Source: a virus. Taken from it: a DNA stretch of 35,314 bases. Under the pieces are notes generated by a model. The model had not been told where the DNA came from. It saw only the letters and a list, made by a program, of their open reading frames with translations, and did no database searches. This document shows, in pieces, positions 15,462 to 22,734 of this stretch. The position numbers and the translations under genes were made by a program. Positions within the stretch are counted from its first letter, which is position 1, and each line of letters begins with the position of its first letter. The DNA is taken from positions 1 through 35,314 of IMG/VR virus record IMGVR_UViG_3300017739_000040; one strand, 5' to 3'.

Positions 15462-16006
15462 TAACGTATCTTGCAACCTCTCGGTTTTCCTTGATATGCA
15501 CGACCCATGCCGCGAACCTCGCCACCGCCCTCGTATTTACGAGCCGCAGCAGGGTCCATCTTCATCTGGACATCTTCAGGCAACTTGGAGAAACCCTTGT
15601 ATTGCTTTGGCACCGAACCGCCTTCTTCCATCATTATTATGCCATCACGAATAAATTTTTTATCTTTCATTTTTTTCTTTTGTTCAGGAGTAGGCATAAG
15701 GTTTTTAGGTCTTGACGGCTTTAAAGTTTTGCCTGACTTTTCAAGCTCACGCATGGCATCCATAAGGGATGACGTGATCTCCGTAGTTGTTCTTCCTACA
15801 GCCTCACCACCGCTTTCCATGTTCGCGGCGGCTGCTTTACGCATGTACTCTTTGTCATCGCCAGCACCGCGTGTGGCACCAGTTTTTTTGTTTGTCGAAG
15901 TCTTTGGCTTCGGTTTTGGCAAAACCGTTGGAGTAGCTGAGCCACCTTTTTCCATCTTTTTAACAGAACCGCCGTATTTCATTTTTTTTGATACGCAATG
16001 TGCCAT
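15461..16006 (-). CDS. Unknown protein with repeated GGxV motifs
   Basis: 181 residues from the ATG at 16006, preferred over an upstream ATG because of AAAGGA before it and a TAATG overlap with the 55-residue gene. It contains KYGGSVKKMEKGGS, MEEGGSVPK and a C-terminal EGGGEVRGMGRAYQGKPRGC, and the rest is Lys/Pro-rich and probably disordered. The same GG-x-V element recurs in neighbouring products. A role in late assembly is possible from position only. Confidence 0.6.
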   Translation of the reverse strand: MAHCVSKKMKYGGSVKKMEKGGSATPTVLPKPKPKTSTNKKTGATRGAGDDKEYMRKAAAANMESGGEAVGRTTTEITSSLMDAMRELEKSGKTLKPSRPKNLMPTPEQKKKMKDKKFIRDGIIMMEEGGSVPKQYKGFSKLPEDVQMKMDPAAARKYEGGGEVRGMGRAYQGKPRGCKIR

Positions 16007-16173
16007 TACTTTGTTCCTTTCACATGACCGCCGCACATATAGCCCATGGCCTTGCGTGGGGACACCATAATGCCGCCTTTGTTTTTCTTAATAGGACGCT
16101 TTAACTGTTCGATGTAACGCTCTAATTCTTCAACAGACATAGTGCGAATGTCAGCTTTTTTCGTTTTACCCAT
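16006..16173 (-). CDS. Small protein of 55 residues with GG motifs
   Basis: Runs from an ATG at 16173 to a stop at 16006, with TAATG overlaps at both ends, so it is almost certainly translated. Product: MGKTKKADIRTMSVEELERY, then a basic middle with KKNKGGIMVSPRKAMG and a C-terminal MCGGHVKGTK. It belongs with the adjacent GGxV proteins. Function unknown. Confidence 0.7.
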   Translation of the reverse strand: MGKTKKADIRTMSVEELERYIEQLKRPIKKNKGGIMVSPRKAMGYMCGGHVKGTK

Positions 16174-16409
16174 TAGCTGACTCCTTTGAATGATCCGCCA
16201 CGTCCGGGCATTACACAGCCACCGCCGCTCATCTTTTTAACAGCGCCGCCATATTTGTATTTTCCAGCCTTCATGTCACGCATAACACCAAAAGGGTCAC
16301 TTTCTCTTTGTGAGTCAATCTTACTTTCAAACACATCTCTACGAGCATCACTCAACGAGTCAAGAAACTCATCAAGCTCATCTTGTGCTATTGTTTTAAC
16401 TTTACCCAT
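16173..16409 (-). CDS. Small protein with GGxV motif downstream of terminase
   Basis: 78 residues. An acidic helical N-terminal half (QDELDEFLDSLSDARRDVFE) is joined to a Gly/Lys C-terminus: KYKYGGAVKKMSGGGCVMPG, then RGGSFKGVS. YGGAVKKM nearly repeats the YGGSVKKM of the 181-residue protein. The start overlaps the terminase stop (TAATG). Function unknown. Confidence 0.65.
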   Translation of the reverse strand: MGKVKTIAQDELDEFLDSLSDARRDVFESKIDSQRESDPFGVMRDMKAGKYKYGGAVKKMSGGGCVMPGRGGSFKGVS

Positions 16410-17893
16410 TAGTAATACTCTCTCTTGCGCCTGTAGTTATAAAAATCCTCATCTTCCTCGTCTGAACGAGTGCGAATAAAACTGCCTTGTCTAAACCTTA
16501 GTATAGCCTGAGTCATGCTATCCGCCAAGTCATCATGTTCCCCATTCGGAAATGCGGCACATTCCTCTATGACCTCTTCAGCCCAGCGCGATTCAGGAGC
16601 ATACACCATACCAGATTCAAAGACTGGCGCACAGGCATTCATGCGGGAAAATTTATCCGCGCCTCTGCCCGGCGTAAAGCCGCTCACAGGTATTCCCATT
16701 TTTCGTAAATCTTGTGTGAGCGGCGTCCCAGACGCCTTCTGTTCAATCAGAACTAGGTCAGGCTCAAATTCTTCGTACAGTCGCAATGCCGCGTCTTTAA
16801 GCTCTGGAAACTCCCATCGACCTTTTTCAGCGTCCAACAATATGATCGCTGCCTCATCACTTTCGTTAGGATGAAACACACCCCACGTTGTAATAGCGCT
16901 AAAGTCAGCCCTTTCGCTTTTCGTGAAGGCCGTATCATAGGACTGGATGATGTATGAGCAGGCAGGTGGCTCATCAGAATCCCAAACATTCCACCACTCC
17001 CTCTTGATAATAGCGCCTTCTTCGGCTGTCGGATTTTGTAAATACTGTGCGTTCCATTTTGCTACCGGAATAGACGCCTTAACGCCTTCTAGCTCTTCCC
17101 TGCTCCAAAACTCTGGCCACAACACGTTGTCGGTATCGGGAAAGATCGCAGGAAACTCCACCACTTCCCACTTGTCCGCCCCGCCCTCGGCCTGCTTCTG
17201 CAACACTTTCGCCGTCAGATCGCGGATACTCCACCGCGTCATCACAATTATTATTGAGCCTCCCGGCTGCAAACGCTGTCTTGGACCTGATGTGTACCAT
17301 TCGTAGATGTTATCCAGCGCGGTTGGTGACAACGCATCCTGTTCAGATACAGGATCGTCAATAATACACAGGTTCGCACCACGACCAGCCAGCGCACCGC
17401 CTACACCAACAGCGTAATACTCACCACCCTTGTCAGTTGACCAACGACCAGATGCCTTCGCATCACGCGCCAACTGAATCTCAGGAAACACATCTCGGTA
17501 TATCTCACTGTCCAAAAGGTTTTTGACCTTGCGACCAAAACCAACAGCAAGCTCCGCCGTGTGCGTTGCCTGAATAATCTTTGTCTCGGGCTTCTGCCCC
17601 ATAACCCACGCAGGAAACAGATAAGATGCAAACTCGGACTTGGTGTGTCGAGGTGGCATGTTAACGATCAGACGCTTTAACTCACCTCGGGCAACTCTTT
17701 CCAGTTTCTCCGCAAAAATCCTATGATGAGATCCAGCAATAAAAGAAGGCCATACATGCTTAACAAACTTTAGGAAGTTGTCTTGATACTCCTCCCTATC
17801 GTGTAGCTCCTTGTATTTATCAAGGTGTTTCGCCAGAGCCTCTAACTCAGCATCGGTTAGAAACTCCGTGTTAATGTCAAAAGCGGTGTCCAT
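16409..17893 (-). CDS. terL: Terminase large subunit
   Basis: 494 residues from the ATG at 17893; a GTG two codons upstream is the alternative. ATPase part: a Walker A-type motif NMPPRHTKSE (about residues 78-87) and Walker B NLCIIDDP (about 174-181), with the conserved RLIVNMPP lead-in. Nuclease part: SYDTAFTKSERADFSAITTW, LVLIEQKASGTPL and a C-terminal HDDLADSMTQA carrying acidic residues. It drives DNA into procapsids and cuts concatemers. The small subunit gene is unusually distant (23507-24034). Confidence 0.93.
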   Translation of the reverse strand: MDTAFDINTEFLTDAELEALAKHLDKYKELHDREEYQDNFLKFVKHVWPSFIAGSHHRIFAEKLERVARGELKRLIVNMPPRHTKSEFASYLFPAWVMGQKPETKIIQATHTAELAVGFGRKVKNLLDSEIYRDVFPEIQLARDAKASGRWSTDKGGEYYAVGVGGALAGRGANLCIIDDPVSEQDALSPTALDNIYEWYTSGPRQRLQPGGSIIIVMTRWSIRDLTAKVLQKQAEGGADKWEVVEFPAIFPDTDNVLWPEFWSREELEGVKASIPVAKWNAQYLQNPTAEEGAIIKREWWNVWDSDEPPACSYIIQSYDTAFTKSERADFSAITTWGVFHPNESDEAAIILLDAEKGRWEFPELKDAALRLYEEFEPDLVLIEQKASGTPLTQDLRKMGIPVSGFTPGRGADKFSRMNACAPVFESGMVYAPESRWAEEVIEECAAFPNGEHDDLADSMTQAILRFRQGSFIRTRSDEEDEDFYNYRRKREYY

Positions 17894-17900
17894 GCCCACA

Positions 17901-19286
17901 CTACGCCGCTGTCAGCGCCTCCAAAAACCTGCCAGCCGCCTGATCCAATACCTGACCGCCATCTGCAAAGAATTGCGTACCTACAGGAAAGCCAGAAGTT
18001 AAATACGCATATGGGTTAATAGCTCCAGTAGGAACTGCCCCGTAGCCTACAGGCATTGGTAAATTGGTAGGCGTGTAAGCTCTATCGCTAGGAACCAGTG
18101 GGGAAGGCAAAGATGGCGGAGCCACATACGAGCTTCCCATGCCGCCCATAACATTGGTAACAGGAGACTGTGGAACAGCGGTTGCAGCAATCGTCTGGTT
18201 AACAATTTCAGAAGCTCCATCGCCCCCCATATCTGACCCATCGCCAATACCAGCGCCCTTGCCAAAGCCTGTATAAGTGCTTATAGGCATATCAAAAATA
18301 CTACTCAAGAAACCTAATGTGCCAAGTGGAGTAGTCTCCTCAGTGTATCCAGTGAAACGACCTAAATCGTCTGTTTCAATGCTAAAACCTTTTTGTCCTT
18401 TATCTTGCATCCTAGAAATTATATTTCTTTCAACAAAGTTTCTCTCATCTTCTGGAATGCCAAAAACAGATACTTCTGAATCATACTCACTGCTTTGCTT
18501 GCCAGCAGTTACAGGGTCGTCAGTTTCGGCATCTGATGTAGTGGTATCTCCAGCATGACTATCATATTGACCTTGTTGTGTAGAGGCTGGACTACGATTA
18601 GCGTTGTCAGAAATCATGTCATTGACAGCATCAATGGCGGCTTGCTCTGCGGCAGCACGAGCGTCATCCGCTTCCATACTGCCGTAATCAGATGTATAGC
18701 CGCTGTCAAAATCACTGCCCATATCGCCGGGGCCGCTCATGCTACCACCAGAATCAGCAGGTCCCGCACTGTCTTGACCACCATGTTCAGCATCAGGATA
18801 AGAAGGAATACCCATAGGACCAGCTTCGCCTGAACCGCCAAGAGCTTTCAAAATACCAGCTTCTTTCGGCGTAATGTAGGCCAGCATGTGGTCCTGACCA
18901 CGGATATCCACACGGCGTGGCGGGACGGCACCGCCGTCTTCCATACCAACTGGAGGCTGTGCCTGCATGTACTGTGGTGAAAAAATATCTACATTACGCG
19001 CAGGCCCCATGGGCTGTTGCATAGGCGGACGCATGGGCTGTGCCATCTGCATAGGCATAATAGGCGCAGGGGCAGGTCTAGCCATGGGCGGCATAGGTGC
19101 CGCAGGAAAGGGCGTTTGTGACGCAGGGTACATAGGTGGCACACCAGTCATTCCAGCAGGACGTGTGTTTTGACGCATGAAATTGCGAAACCGCTGTCGC
19201 TGGTTCGGATTTGTGCGAATGTCTAGTTGCGGCGGTTGCCCAGGAGCAGCCTGTGGTGGTGCCATTGGCCCCATAAAGTTAGCCAT
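17901..19286 (-). CDS. Pro/Met/Gly-rich structural protein of unknown function
   Basis: 461 residues. The first 120 residues are Pro/Met-rich and probably disordered. Next comes GMEDGGAVPPRRVDIRGQDH, then MLAYITPKEAGILKALGGSG and SYPDAEHGGQDSAG, a pattern I know from marine phage proteins beside terminase. The last part contains FADGGQVLDQAAGRFLEAL, another GG-x-V. The long low-complexity stretches suggest a virion or assembly protein. No enzymatic motif. Confidence 0.6.
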   Translation of the reverse strand: MANFMGPMAPPQAAPGQPPQLDIRTNPNQRQRFRNFMRQNTRPAGMTGVPPMYPASQTPFPAAPMPPMARPAPAPIMPMQMAQPMRPPMQQPMGPARNVDIFSPQYMQAQPPVGMEDGGAVPPRRVDIRGQDHMLAYITPKEAGILKALGGSGEAGPMGIPSYPDAEHGGQDSAGPADSGGSMSGPGDMGSDFDSGYTSDYGSMEADDARAAAEQAAIDAVNDMISDNANRSPASTQQGQYDSHAGDTTTSDAETDDPVTAGKQSSEYDSEVSVFGIPEDERNFVERNIISRMQDKGQKGFSIETDDLGRFTGYTEETTPLGTLGFLSSIFDMPISTYTGFGKGAGIGDGSDMGGDGASEIVNQTIAATAVPQSPVTNVMGGMGSSYVAPPSLPSPLVPSDRAYTPTNLPMPVGYGAVPTGAINPYAYLTSGFPVGTQFFADGGQVLDQAAGRFLEALTAA

Positions 19287-19325
19287 GAATTTACCCTTTT
19301 GTAATTACATAGGGCCAATGATAAG

Positions 19326-19721
19326 TTATTTATCAAATTTTGACAACAACAAGTCCAGTTCCTTAGAGCTTTGTTGTAAAATTTTTTTCACATGTGTGTT
19401 TTCTTGCAACTCAGAAGCCTTGTCCGCCGCATCCGCAAGAAGCTCTATTCTGGTAAGATCAAAATTTGTTAGGGTACCTTGAACTTTTTGCACAGGCTCG
19501 GGCTTCACTTCATCATCGCAATCTCTCCTCGCAACGTATCGAACCGCATACTCAACGCTTTTTGGTATCGGCTTTTCGTTGCGCTCGTAATAACAGTACA
19601 TACGATGGCTCAGGCCAAGCATGCTGGCAAAAGCCGCTTGGCTCTTTTGCATGCTTACGCGCTCACGCTCAAGATCGTAACCTTCCCACATGCTGTAGTA
19701 GGAATTTGATTTTTTAGGCAT
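19326..19721 (-). CDS. XRE-family (Cro/CI-type) DNA-binding protein
   Basis: 131 residues from the ATG at 19721, chosen because GGAGGAGG lies three bases before it. A helix-turn-helix occupies about residues 20-60 (VSMQKSQAAFASMLGLSHRM, then YCYYERNEKPIPKSVEYAVR). The C-terminal half is a charged helix ending KELDLLLSKFDK, probably for dimerisation. It is the second gene after a promoter carrying the GCAAT-N-ATTGC palindrome and could control that palindrome, including its own promoter. This pairing is inference. Confidence 0.75.
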   Translation of the reverse strand: MPKKSNSYYSMWEGYDLERERVSMQKSQAAFASMLGLSHRMYCYYERNEKPIPKSVEYAVRYVARRDCDDEVKPEPVQKVQGTLTNFDLTRIELLADAADKASELQENTHVKKILQQSSKELDLLLSKFDK

Positions 19722-19956
19722 GAACCTCCTCCAGCATTCCATGACGTATCATATCTTGTGTAAAATTTTTTAGCGTGTCGTATCTGACGGGCTTACCGCT
19801 CCAATCACAAGCAAGAGCCGCAGCGGTTTTCATCCAAGCATCCTCATCACGGTCAGGGTACCTGTGAACATCACGCCATGCCTCAATAAACGCCTCTGGT
19901 GTGTTTGCGGTGAAACCAACAGGCTCCCCGCCGATGTGTAGTAAGTAATTAGCCAT
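19714..19956 (-). CDS. Small protein of unknown function, first gene of late operon
   Basis: 80 residues, Trp-rich (EAWRDVHRYPDRDEDAWMKT, ALACDWSGKPV). AAAAGGAGG lies 6 bases before the ATG, one of the strongest ribosome sites in the window. It overlaps the XRE gene by 8 bases. No family recognised. Its place at the head of the late operon suggests a regulatory or host-takeover role, which is speculative. Confidence 0.6.
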   Translation of the reverse strand: MANYLLHIGGEPVGFTANTPEAFIEAWRDVHRYPDRDEDAWMKTAAALACDWSGKPVRYDTLKNFTQDMIRHGMLEEVHA

Positions 19957-19983
19957 CTTTGCCTCCTTTTAAAGATATAGATA

Positions 19984-20012
19984 TATGTAGGGCAATGATT
20001 GCGATAAATCAA
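19984..20012 (-). promoter_or_regulatory. Late-operon promoter Pa with internal operator palindrome
   Basis: On the minus strand: -35 TTGATT (20007-20012), 17-base spacer, -10 TACATA (19984-19989). The spacer holds a perfect inverted repeat GCAAT-C-ATTGC (19992-20002). It would drive 19956 leftwards through the head genes to the terminator at 6.0 kb. Confidence 0.7.
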
Positions 20013-20058
20013 GTAAAAAAATATATGCAATTTTTTTGATGATTGTTTGTGGGGAATA

Positions 20059-20073
20059 GGGCGCGAAGCGCCC
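20059..20073 (-). other. Tight GC hairpin upstream of the late promoter
   Basis: A perfect 6-bp inverted repeat, GGGCGC with GCGCCC, separated by three bases. Just upstream on the minus strand is TTGACACCA, identical to the -35 region of the promoter at 23154-23183. This looks like a second promoter copy whose operator has been replaced by the hairpin. A C7/T7 run lies directly before it. Confidence 0.4.
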
Positions 20074-20171
20074 GCTGGTGTCAACTAAAAAAAGGGGGGG
20101 TGCCATACCCGCCCGCATCCCGAACAAATTTAGACGACGCTGCCTAGGGTACCTGTGAAAACTAGGCAAAG

Positions 20172-20195
20172 AAAAACCCGCGACTAGCGCGGGTT
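20172..20195 (-). terminator. Intrinsic terminator after the amidoligase gene
   Basis: An 8-bp GC-rich stem (20175-20182 with 20188-20195), loop of 5, followed on the minus strand by TTTTT. It lies 21 bases beyond the stop codon. An upstream perfect 10-bp palindrome, GCGATCAGTT-C-AACTGATCGC (20213-20233), overlaps the stop codon and may stabilise the transcript end. Confidence 0.85.
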
Positions 20196-20216
20196 GATCG
20201 GGTTGGGTTGGTGCGA

Positions 20217-21380
20217 TCAGTTCAACTGATCGCGCCGTGTGTTGAAGTATTCAAATAACTGATCATCTAATCCCGCCCATATAGATGAAACGCCACGCTG
20301 ATTTTCTGGTAACAAACCGCCATTGTCGCGCCGTTGTATGGTTATTGATTGCGGTATTATGTAACCATTCAAATCGTGTTCGCCATTGCTATCACCATAG
20401 CTATGACCATATGCCTGTTGATTGTTGCACACTACAGTTTGTTCGCCATGATCACGGCGCATTTCAGATACACGCGCTCTAATTGTTTGCGCTGTCCATC
20501 CGGTTGCATTCATTAGATCGCGTGTAGTCGCGCCGTTGTCGCGTCTCATTAGTGACCACATAACCGCAATGCGCGAACCGTTGCGATATGGTAATGCTGG
20601 CGTTTCAACTGTCGTTGGCGTGTTAGCGTTATAGTCAACACGATAGCGGTCAGAATGGCGAAACATGGCATCTATTAATAATGACCAAGCTTTAAGCTTA
20701 TCAACTGACAGTGTGGCTTGATGCTGGCGAAATTCAATTGTGCCACGCGCCCATGTTTGCATGTTTACCGCCACAAACTTGCCACCCAATAGCGACGCCA
20801 TATCACTTGCAGATTGTGCGGACATAAACTGATCATGTTGCCTACCATCTGGCGCGATATGGGCGATGCTATTGCAATAGCGGTTGTGGCGACGTGATTG
20901 TGGCAAGATTGAATTGACCGCGTTTTGATGTTCCGCATAACGCACCGCAACATCTTTTGCTAAAACCAATGGCATAACGTCACAACAATTGATATCGGCG
21001 GGCATGAAAAACTCGCCACGATCACGCATAAGTTGTTTTGATTGCCGCCAATAGTCGGCCGTTGTCATATCTTTGATGGCGCGGTTGCCAATGTGGATAT
21101 GACCACCAAGGTCACGCCGTGATACGGTGCCGCCATTGCGCTCAATAAATGTGAATAATTCGCCAAGGTCATAATCGGCACCGCCATATAAACCCATTGG
21201 CATTGGTGGTGTTATTATCTCGCAATCAACAACTGGTGTACCATCTGGCACAACTTTCACCCAATCAAAACCGGCATCATTTAATATGCGCCGCCATGTT
21301 GCATATGAACCACCACCGGCAATTTCAAGCTCATAACCCACTGTCAAAAATGTATCGTCTAAAATGTAAGGCGTTGTCAT
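20217..21380 (-). CDS. Amidoligase (COOH-NH2 ligase) with C-terminal winged helix
   Basis: 387 residues. The amidoligase part covers about 1-245: GYELEIAGGG (15-24), CEIITPP (53-59), SRRDLGGHIHIG (87-98) and GTIEFRQHQATLS (213-225). These match the Amidoligase_2 family, relatives of glutamine synthetase that form amide bonds using ATP. Residues about 269-318 (RIAVMWSLMRRDNGATTRDL, NATGWTAQTIRARVSEM) look like a winged helix-turn-helix, an unusual addition. Related operons pair such ligases with gamma-glutamylcyclotransferase-like proteins, as here. The substrate is unknown. Own promoter region and terminator. Confidence 0.8.
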   Translation of the reverse strand: MTTPYILDDTFLTVGYELEIAGGGSYATWRRILNDAGFDWVKVVPDGTPVVDCEIITPPMPMGLYGGADYDLGELFTFIERNGGTVSRRDLGGHIHIGNRAIKDMTTADYWRQSKQLMRDRGEFFMPADINCCDVMPLVLAKDVAVRYAEHQNAVNSILPQSRRHNRYCNSIAHIAPDGRQHDQFMSAQSASDMASLLGGKFVAVNMQTWARGTIEFRQHQATLSVDKLKAWSLLIDAMFRHSDRYRVDYNANTPTTVETPALPYRNGSRIAVMWSLMRRDNGATTRDLMNATGWTAQTIRARVSEMRRDHGEQTVVCNNQQAYGHSYGDSNGEHDLNGYIIPQSITIQRRDNGGLLPENQRGVSSIWAGLDDQLFEYFNTRRDQLN

Positions 21381-21416
21381 TGTTTTGTTCCTATTGTTTT
21401 GTTGTCGTTGTCATAA

Positions 21417-21444
21417 AGTATATACCTATGGGCAACCATTGCAA
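21417..21444 (-). promoter_or_regulatory. Weak promoter candidate Pb with operator-like GCAATGGTTGC
   Basis: The operator-like 11-mer lies at 21432-21442 on the minus strand, about 50 bases before the amidoligase start. A possible -10 is TATACT (21417-21422), with TTGCAA (21439-21444) as -35 at 16 bases. The geometry differs from the other four copies, so this may be a diverged or differently used site. Confidence 0.4.
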
Positions 21445-21453
21445 TACATAAAA

Positions 21454-21467
21454 CGCACAATTGTGCG
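21454..21467. promoter_or_regulatory. Perfect 14-bp palindrome CGCACAATTGTGCG
   Basis: Seen directly in the amidoligase upstream region. It shares the ACAATTGT core with the palindrome at 21572-21585 but has different arms. Candidate operator. Confidence 0.45.
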
Positions 21468-21571
21468 GTTTATTTCATTTAATAGACGATTTACCGGCAG
21501 CGATTATTGTGCAGCATCGCGTTTTTTTTGGCAGAAATCCGGCAAAATCCCGGGGCCTGCCGAGGGTTTTA

Positions 21572-21585
21572 CGAACAATTGTTCG
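21572..21585. promoter_or_regulatory. Perfect 14-bp palindrome CGAACAATTGTTCG
   Basis: Followed on the plus strand by GGG. Near copies CGAACAATTGTACGGG occur at 22654 and 23250, each in the same position of a linker between terminator and promoter. The GAAC-N4-GTTC form resembles the LexA/SOS box of Gram-positive bacteria. Confidence 0.5.
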
Positions 21586-21701
21586 GGTTGTGGCCCGGCG
21601 CTGCTGCAAAAACCCGAACCCGAACCCCGACCCGGTGCAGCCCGGAACCCGAAAACCCCGAACAATTCCCGAATCACCCGAGTGCTGCCCGAACCCCGGG
21701 C

Positions 21702-21735
21702 AAAAAAAATGGGCCGCAGCACCCGGCTGCAGCCC
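21702..21735 (-). terminator. Intrinsic terminator after the GGCT-like gene
   Basis: A 10-bp stem with one G-U wobble (21711-21720 with 21726-21735), 5-base loop, then a run of eight T on the minus strand. It lies 28 bases past the stop codon. Confidence 0.85.
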
Positions 21736-21762
21736 GATTCACCCGAACAATTCAGCCCGAGT

Positions 21763-22164
21763 CTATGCCCACTCCTCTTCCTCCTCCCAGTCACGGGCAT
21801 AGTACAGTTCAGTTGCATCAAGCCCGAAGTCCCGATACCCCTGTTGGATAACCCCGAGGTAGAAGTCCGATGGTTTAGCGTACCCGTTTGAGTTCATCAG
21901 GTACGTCATCATCCCGCAGATCTTTTCTTTCCTGTACAGCCGAGGCCAGCCTTCGTAATGATCTAGCGCCTTTTCACATTCGGGCGTGATCTCCCAGATA
22001 CCCGCAGGCACCATTTCGTCACGAGGTGCAGGTTCGATATCGGCTACGCCCCGAAAGACCAGCCGCCAACTCGGTAGGTAGATAGCCCCGAGCGGTTTGG
22101 CTCGGGGGCATCTTGAAGCCATTTGGCTTTTGTTCAGGTTTGACCCATATGCAAGGTACAACAT
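21763..22164 (-). CDS. Gamma-glutamylcyclotransferase-like (GGCT/AIG2) protein
   Basis: 133 residues. The substrate-loop motif YGSNLNKSQM is at residues 6-15 and the likely catalytic Glu is in DHYEGWPRLYRK (E71), as in the GGCT/AIG2 superfamily. A late acidic tail reads DWEEEEEWA. Family members cleave or cyclise gamma-glutamyl or similar amide-linked groups. In this phage it is encoded immediately before the amidoligase operon, which suggests opposite or successive steps on the same conjugate. The start overlaps the upstream stop (TAATG). Confidence 0.82.
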   Translation of the reverse strand: MLYLAYGSNLNKSQMASRCPRAKPLGAIYLPSWRLVFRGVADIEPAPRDEMVPAGIWEITPECEKALDHYEGWPRLYRKEKICGMMTYLMNSNGYAKPSDFYLGVIQQGYRDFGLDATELYYARDWEEEEEWA

Positions 22165-22520
22165 TACGCCGCTTCCTCACGCAAGAAGTCTTCAATAAGG
22201 TCAAGCGCATCAGCTACCAGCGCCTTATTGAGTTGCTCCAGCTTACGCTTTGGGATCGTCTCTGTGATGATCTGCTGTGCATAACGGTAAGAACAATTTG
22301 CATCCGTCGCCGTATACTTGCAGAACTCTTGAATAACAAACATCCGCATCTTGCGTTCGTTGTCGTGATTGGTCTTCAGAAACGCTACGTTGTCTTGGTA
22401 GTGTTCGTAGCCTAGATAAGAGCCGTCCAACCAGCAACGGAACAACCGCCGCGTTACATGGTTCACATTGAGCAGGTCGCCCGCTAAGTCTCTTTTGATT
22501 CTATCTGCTTTTTCAGCCAT
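22164..22520 (-). CDS. Unknown helical protein, partner of GGCT-like gene
   Basis: 118 residues, mostly charged helices (MAEKADRIKRDLAGDLLNVN, then KRKLEQLNKALVADALDLIE). A strong GGAGGG ribosome site and the shared promoter Pc precede it. No known domain. Two cysteines (FRCWL, FCKYT) and a third (NCSYRY) are spread out. It is co-transcribed and translationally coupled with the GGCT-like gene, so it may work with it. Confidence 0.6.
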   Translation of the reverse strand: MAEKADRIKRDLAGDLLNVNHVTRRLFRCWLDGSYLGYEHYQDNVAFLKTNHDNERKMRMFVIQEFCKYTATDANCSYRYAQQIITETIPKRKLEQLNKALVADALDLIEDFLREEAA

Positions 22521-22549
22521 GATAGCCCTCCTTCGTTAAGCATGTATTA

Positions 22550-22578
22550 TATATAAGCAATCATTGCACAACAGTCAA
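22550..22578 (-). promoter_or_regulatory. Promoter Pc with internal operator palindrome
   Basis: -35 TTGACT (22573-22578), 17-base spacer, -10 TATATA (22550-22555). The spacer contains a perfect palindrome, GCAAT-G-ATTGC (22557-22567). Downstream comes the conserved leader ATGCTTAACGAAGGAG, whose end is the ribosome site of the 118-residue gene. Confidence 0.8.
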
Positions 22579-22653
22579 CCATAAAAATGGGAAAAAATAA
22601 AAAAAACTTTGAACCCTCTCGGAACTCCAGGCGCAGCAGAAACACGAACAATT

Positions 22654-22669
22654 GTACGGGAAGACTCCC
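22654..22669. promoter_or_regulatory. Linker motif CGAACAATTGTACGGG
   Basis: Same 16-mer as at 23250-23265 and one base different from the 21572 palindrome. It lies between the terminator and promoter Pc in the 214-base gap 22521-22734. Confidence 0.5.
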
Positions 22670-22682
22670 AGGCGCTACGGGC

Positions 22683-22709
22683 AAAAAAAATCCCCGGACT
22701 CAGCCGGGG
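22683..22709 (-). terminator. Intrinsic terminator after the small membrane protein gene
   Basis: A 6-bp all-GC stem (22692-22697 with 22704-22709), loop of 6, followed on the minus strand by ATTTTTTTT. It lies 26 bases past the stop codon. Confidence 0.87.
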
Positions 22710-22734
22710 CAGTTGGAACAAATTGTTCTGGTTA

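Larger units (their letters stand above)
21381..21762. other. Gene-free linker between GGCT-like and amidoligase genes
   Basis: 382 bases without a convincing gene. It holds, in minus-strand order: a region dense in TCGGG/TTCGGG (plus-strand CCCGAA), a terminator (21702-21735), the perfect palindrome CGAACAATTGTTCG (21572-21585), the perfect palindrome CGCACAATTGTGCG (21454-21467), and the operator-like GCAATGGTTGC (21432-21442). A 17-mer, CCCGAACAATTCCCGAA, near 21657 recurs exactly at 23432. Confidence 0.75.

Noticed and set aside
19326-19721. XRE protein as a lysogeny repressor of a temperate phage
   Set aside because: No integrase, excisionase or attachment site is visible and the protein sits inside a late operon, so lysogeny is not supported by this window.
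21600-21762. CCCGAA-rich tract as a CRISPR array or tandem repeat
   Set aside because: Unit length and spacing are irregular and there are no spacers of constant size. No CRISPR array was found anywhere.
21504-21821. Minus-strand frame of 105 codons across the linker after the GGCT-like gene
   Set aside because: It overlaps the GGCT-like 3' end, crosses an intrinsic terminator and has a Gly/Arg/Ser composition dictated by the TCGGG repeats.
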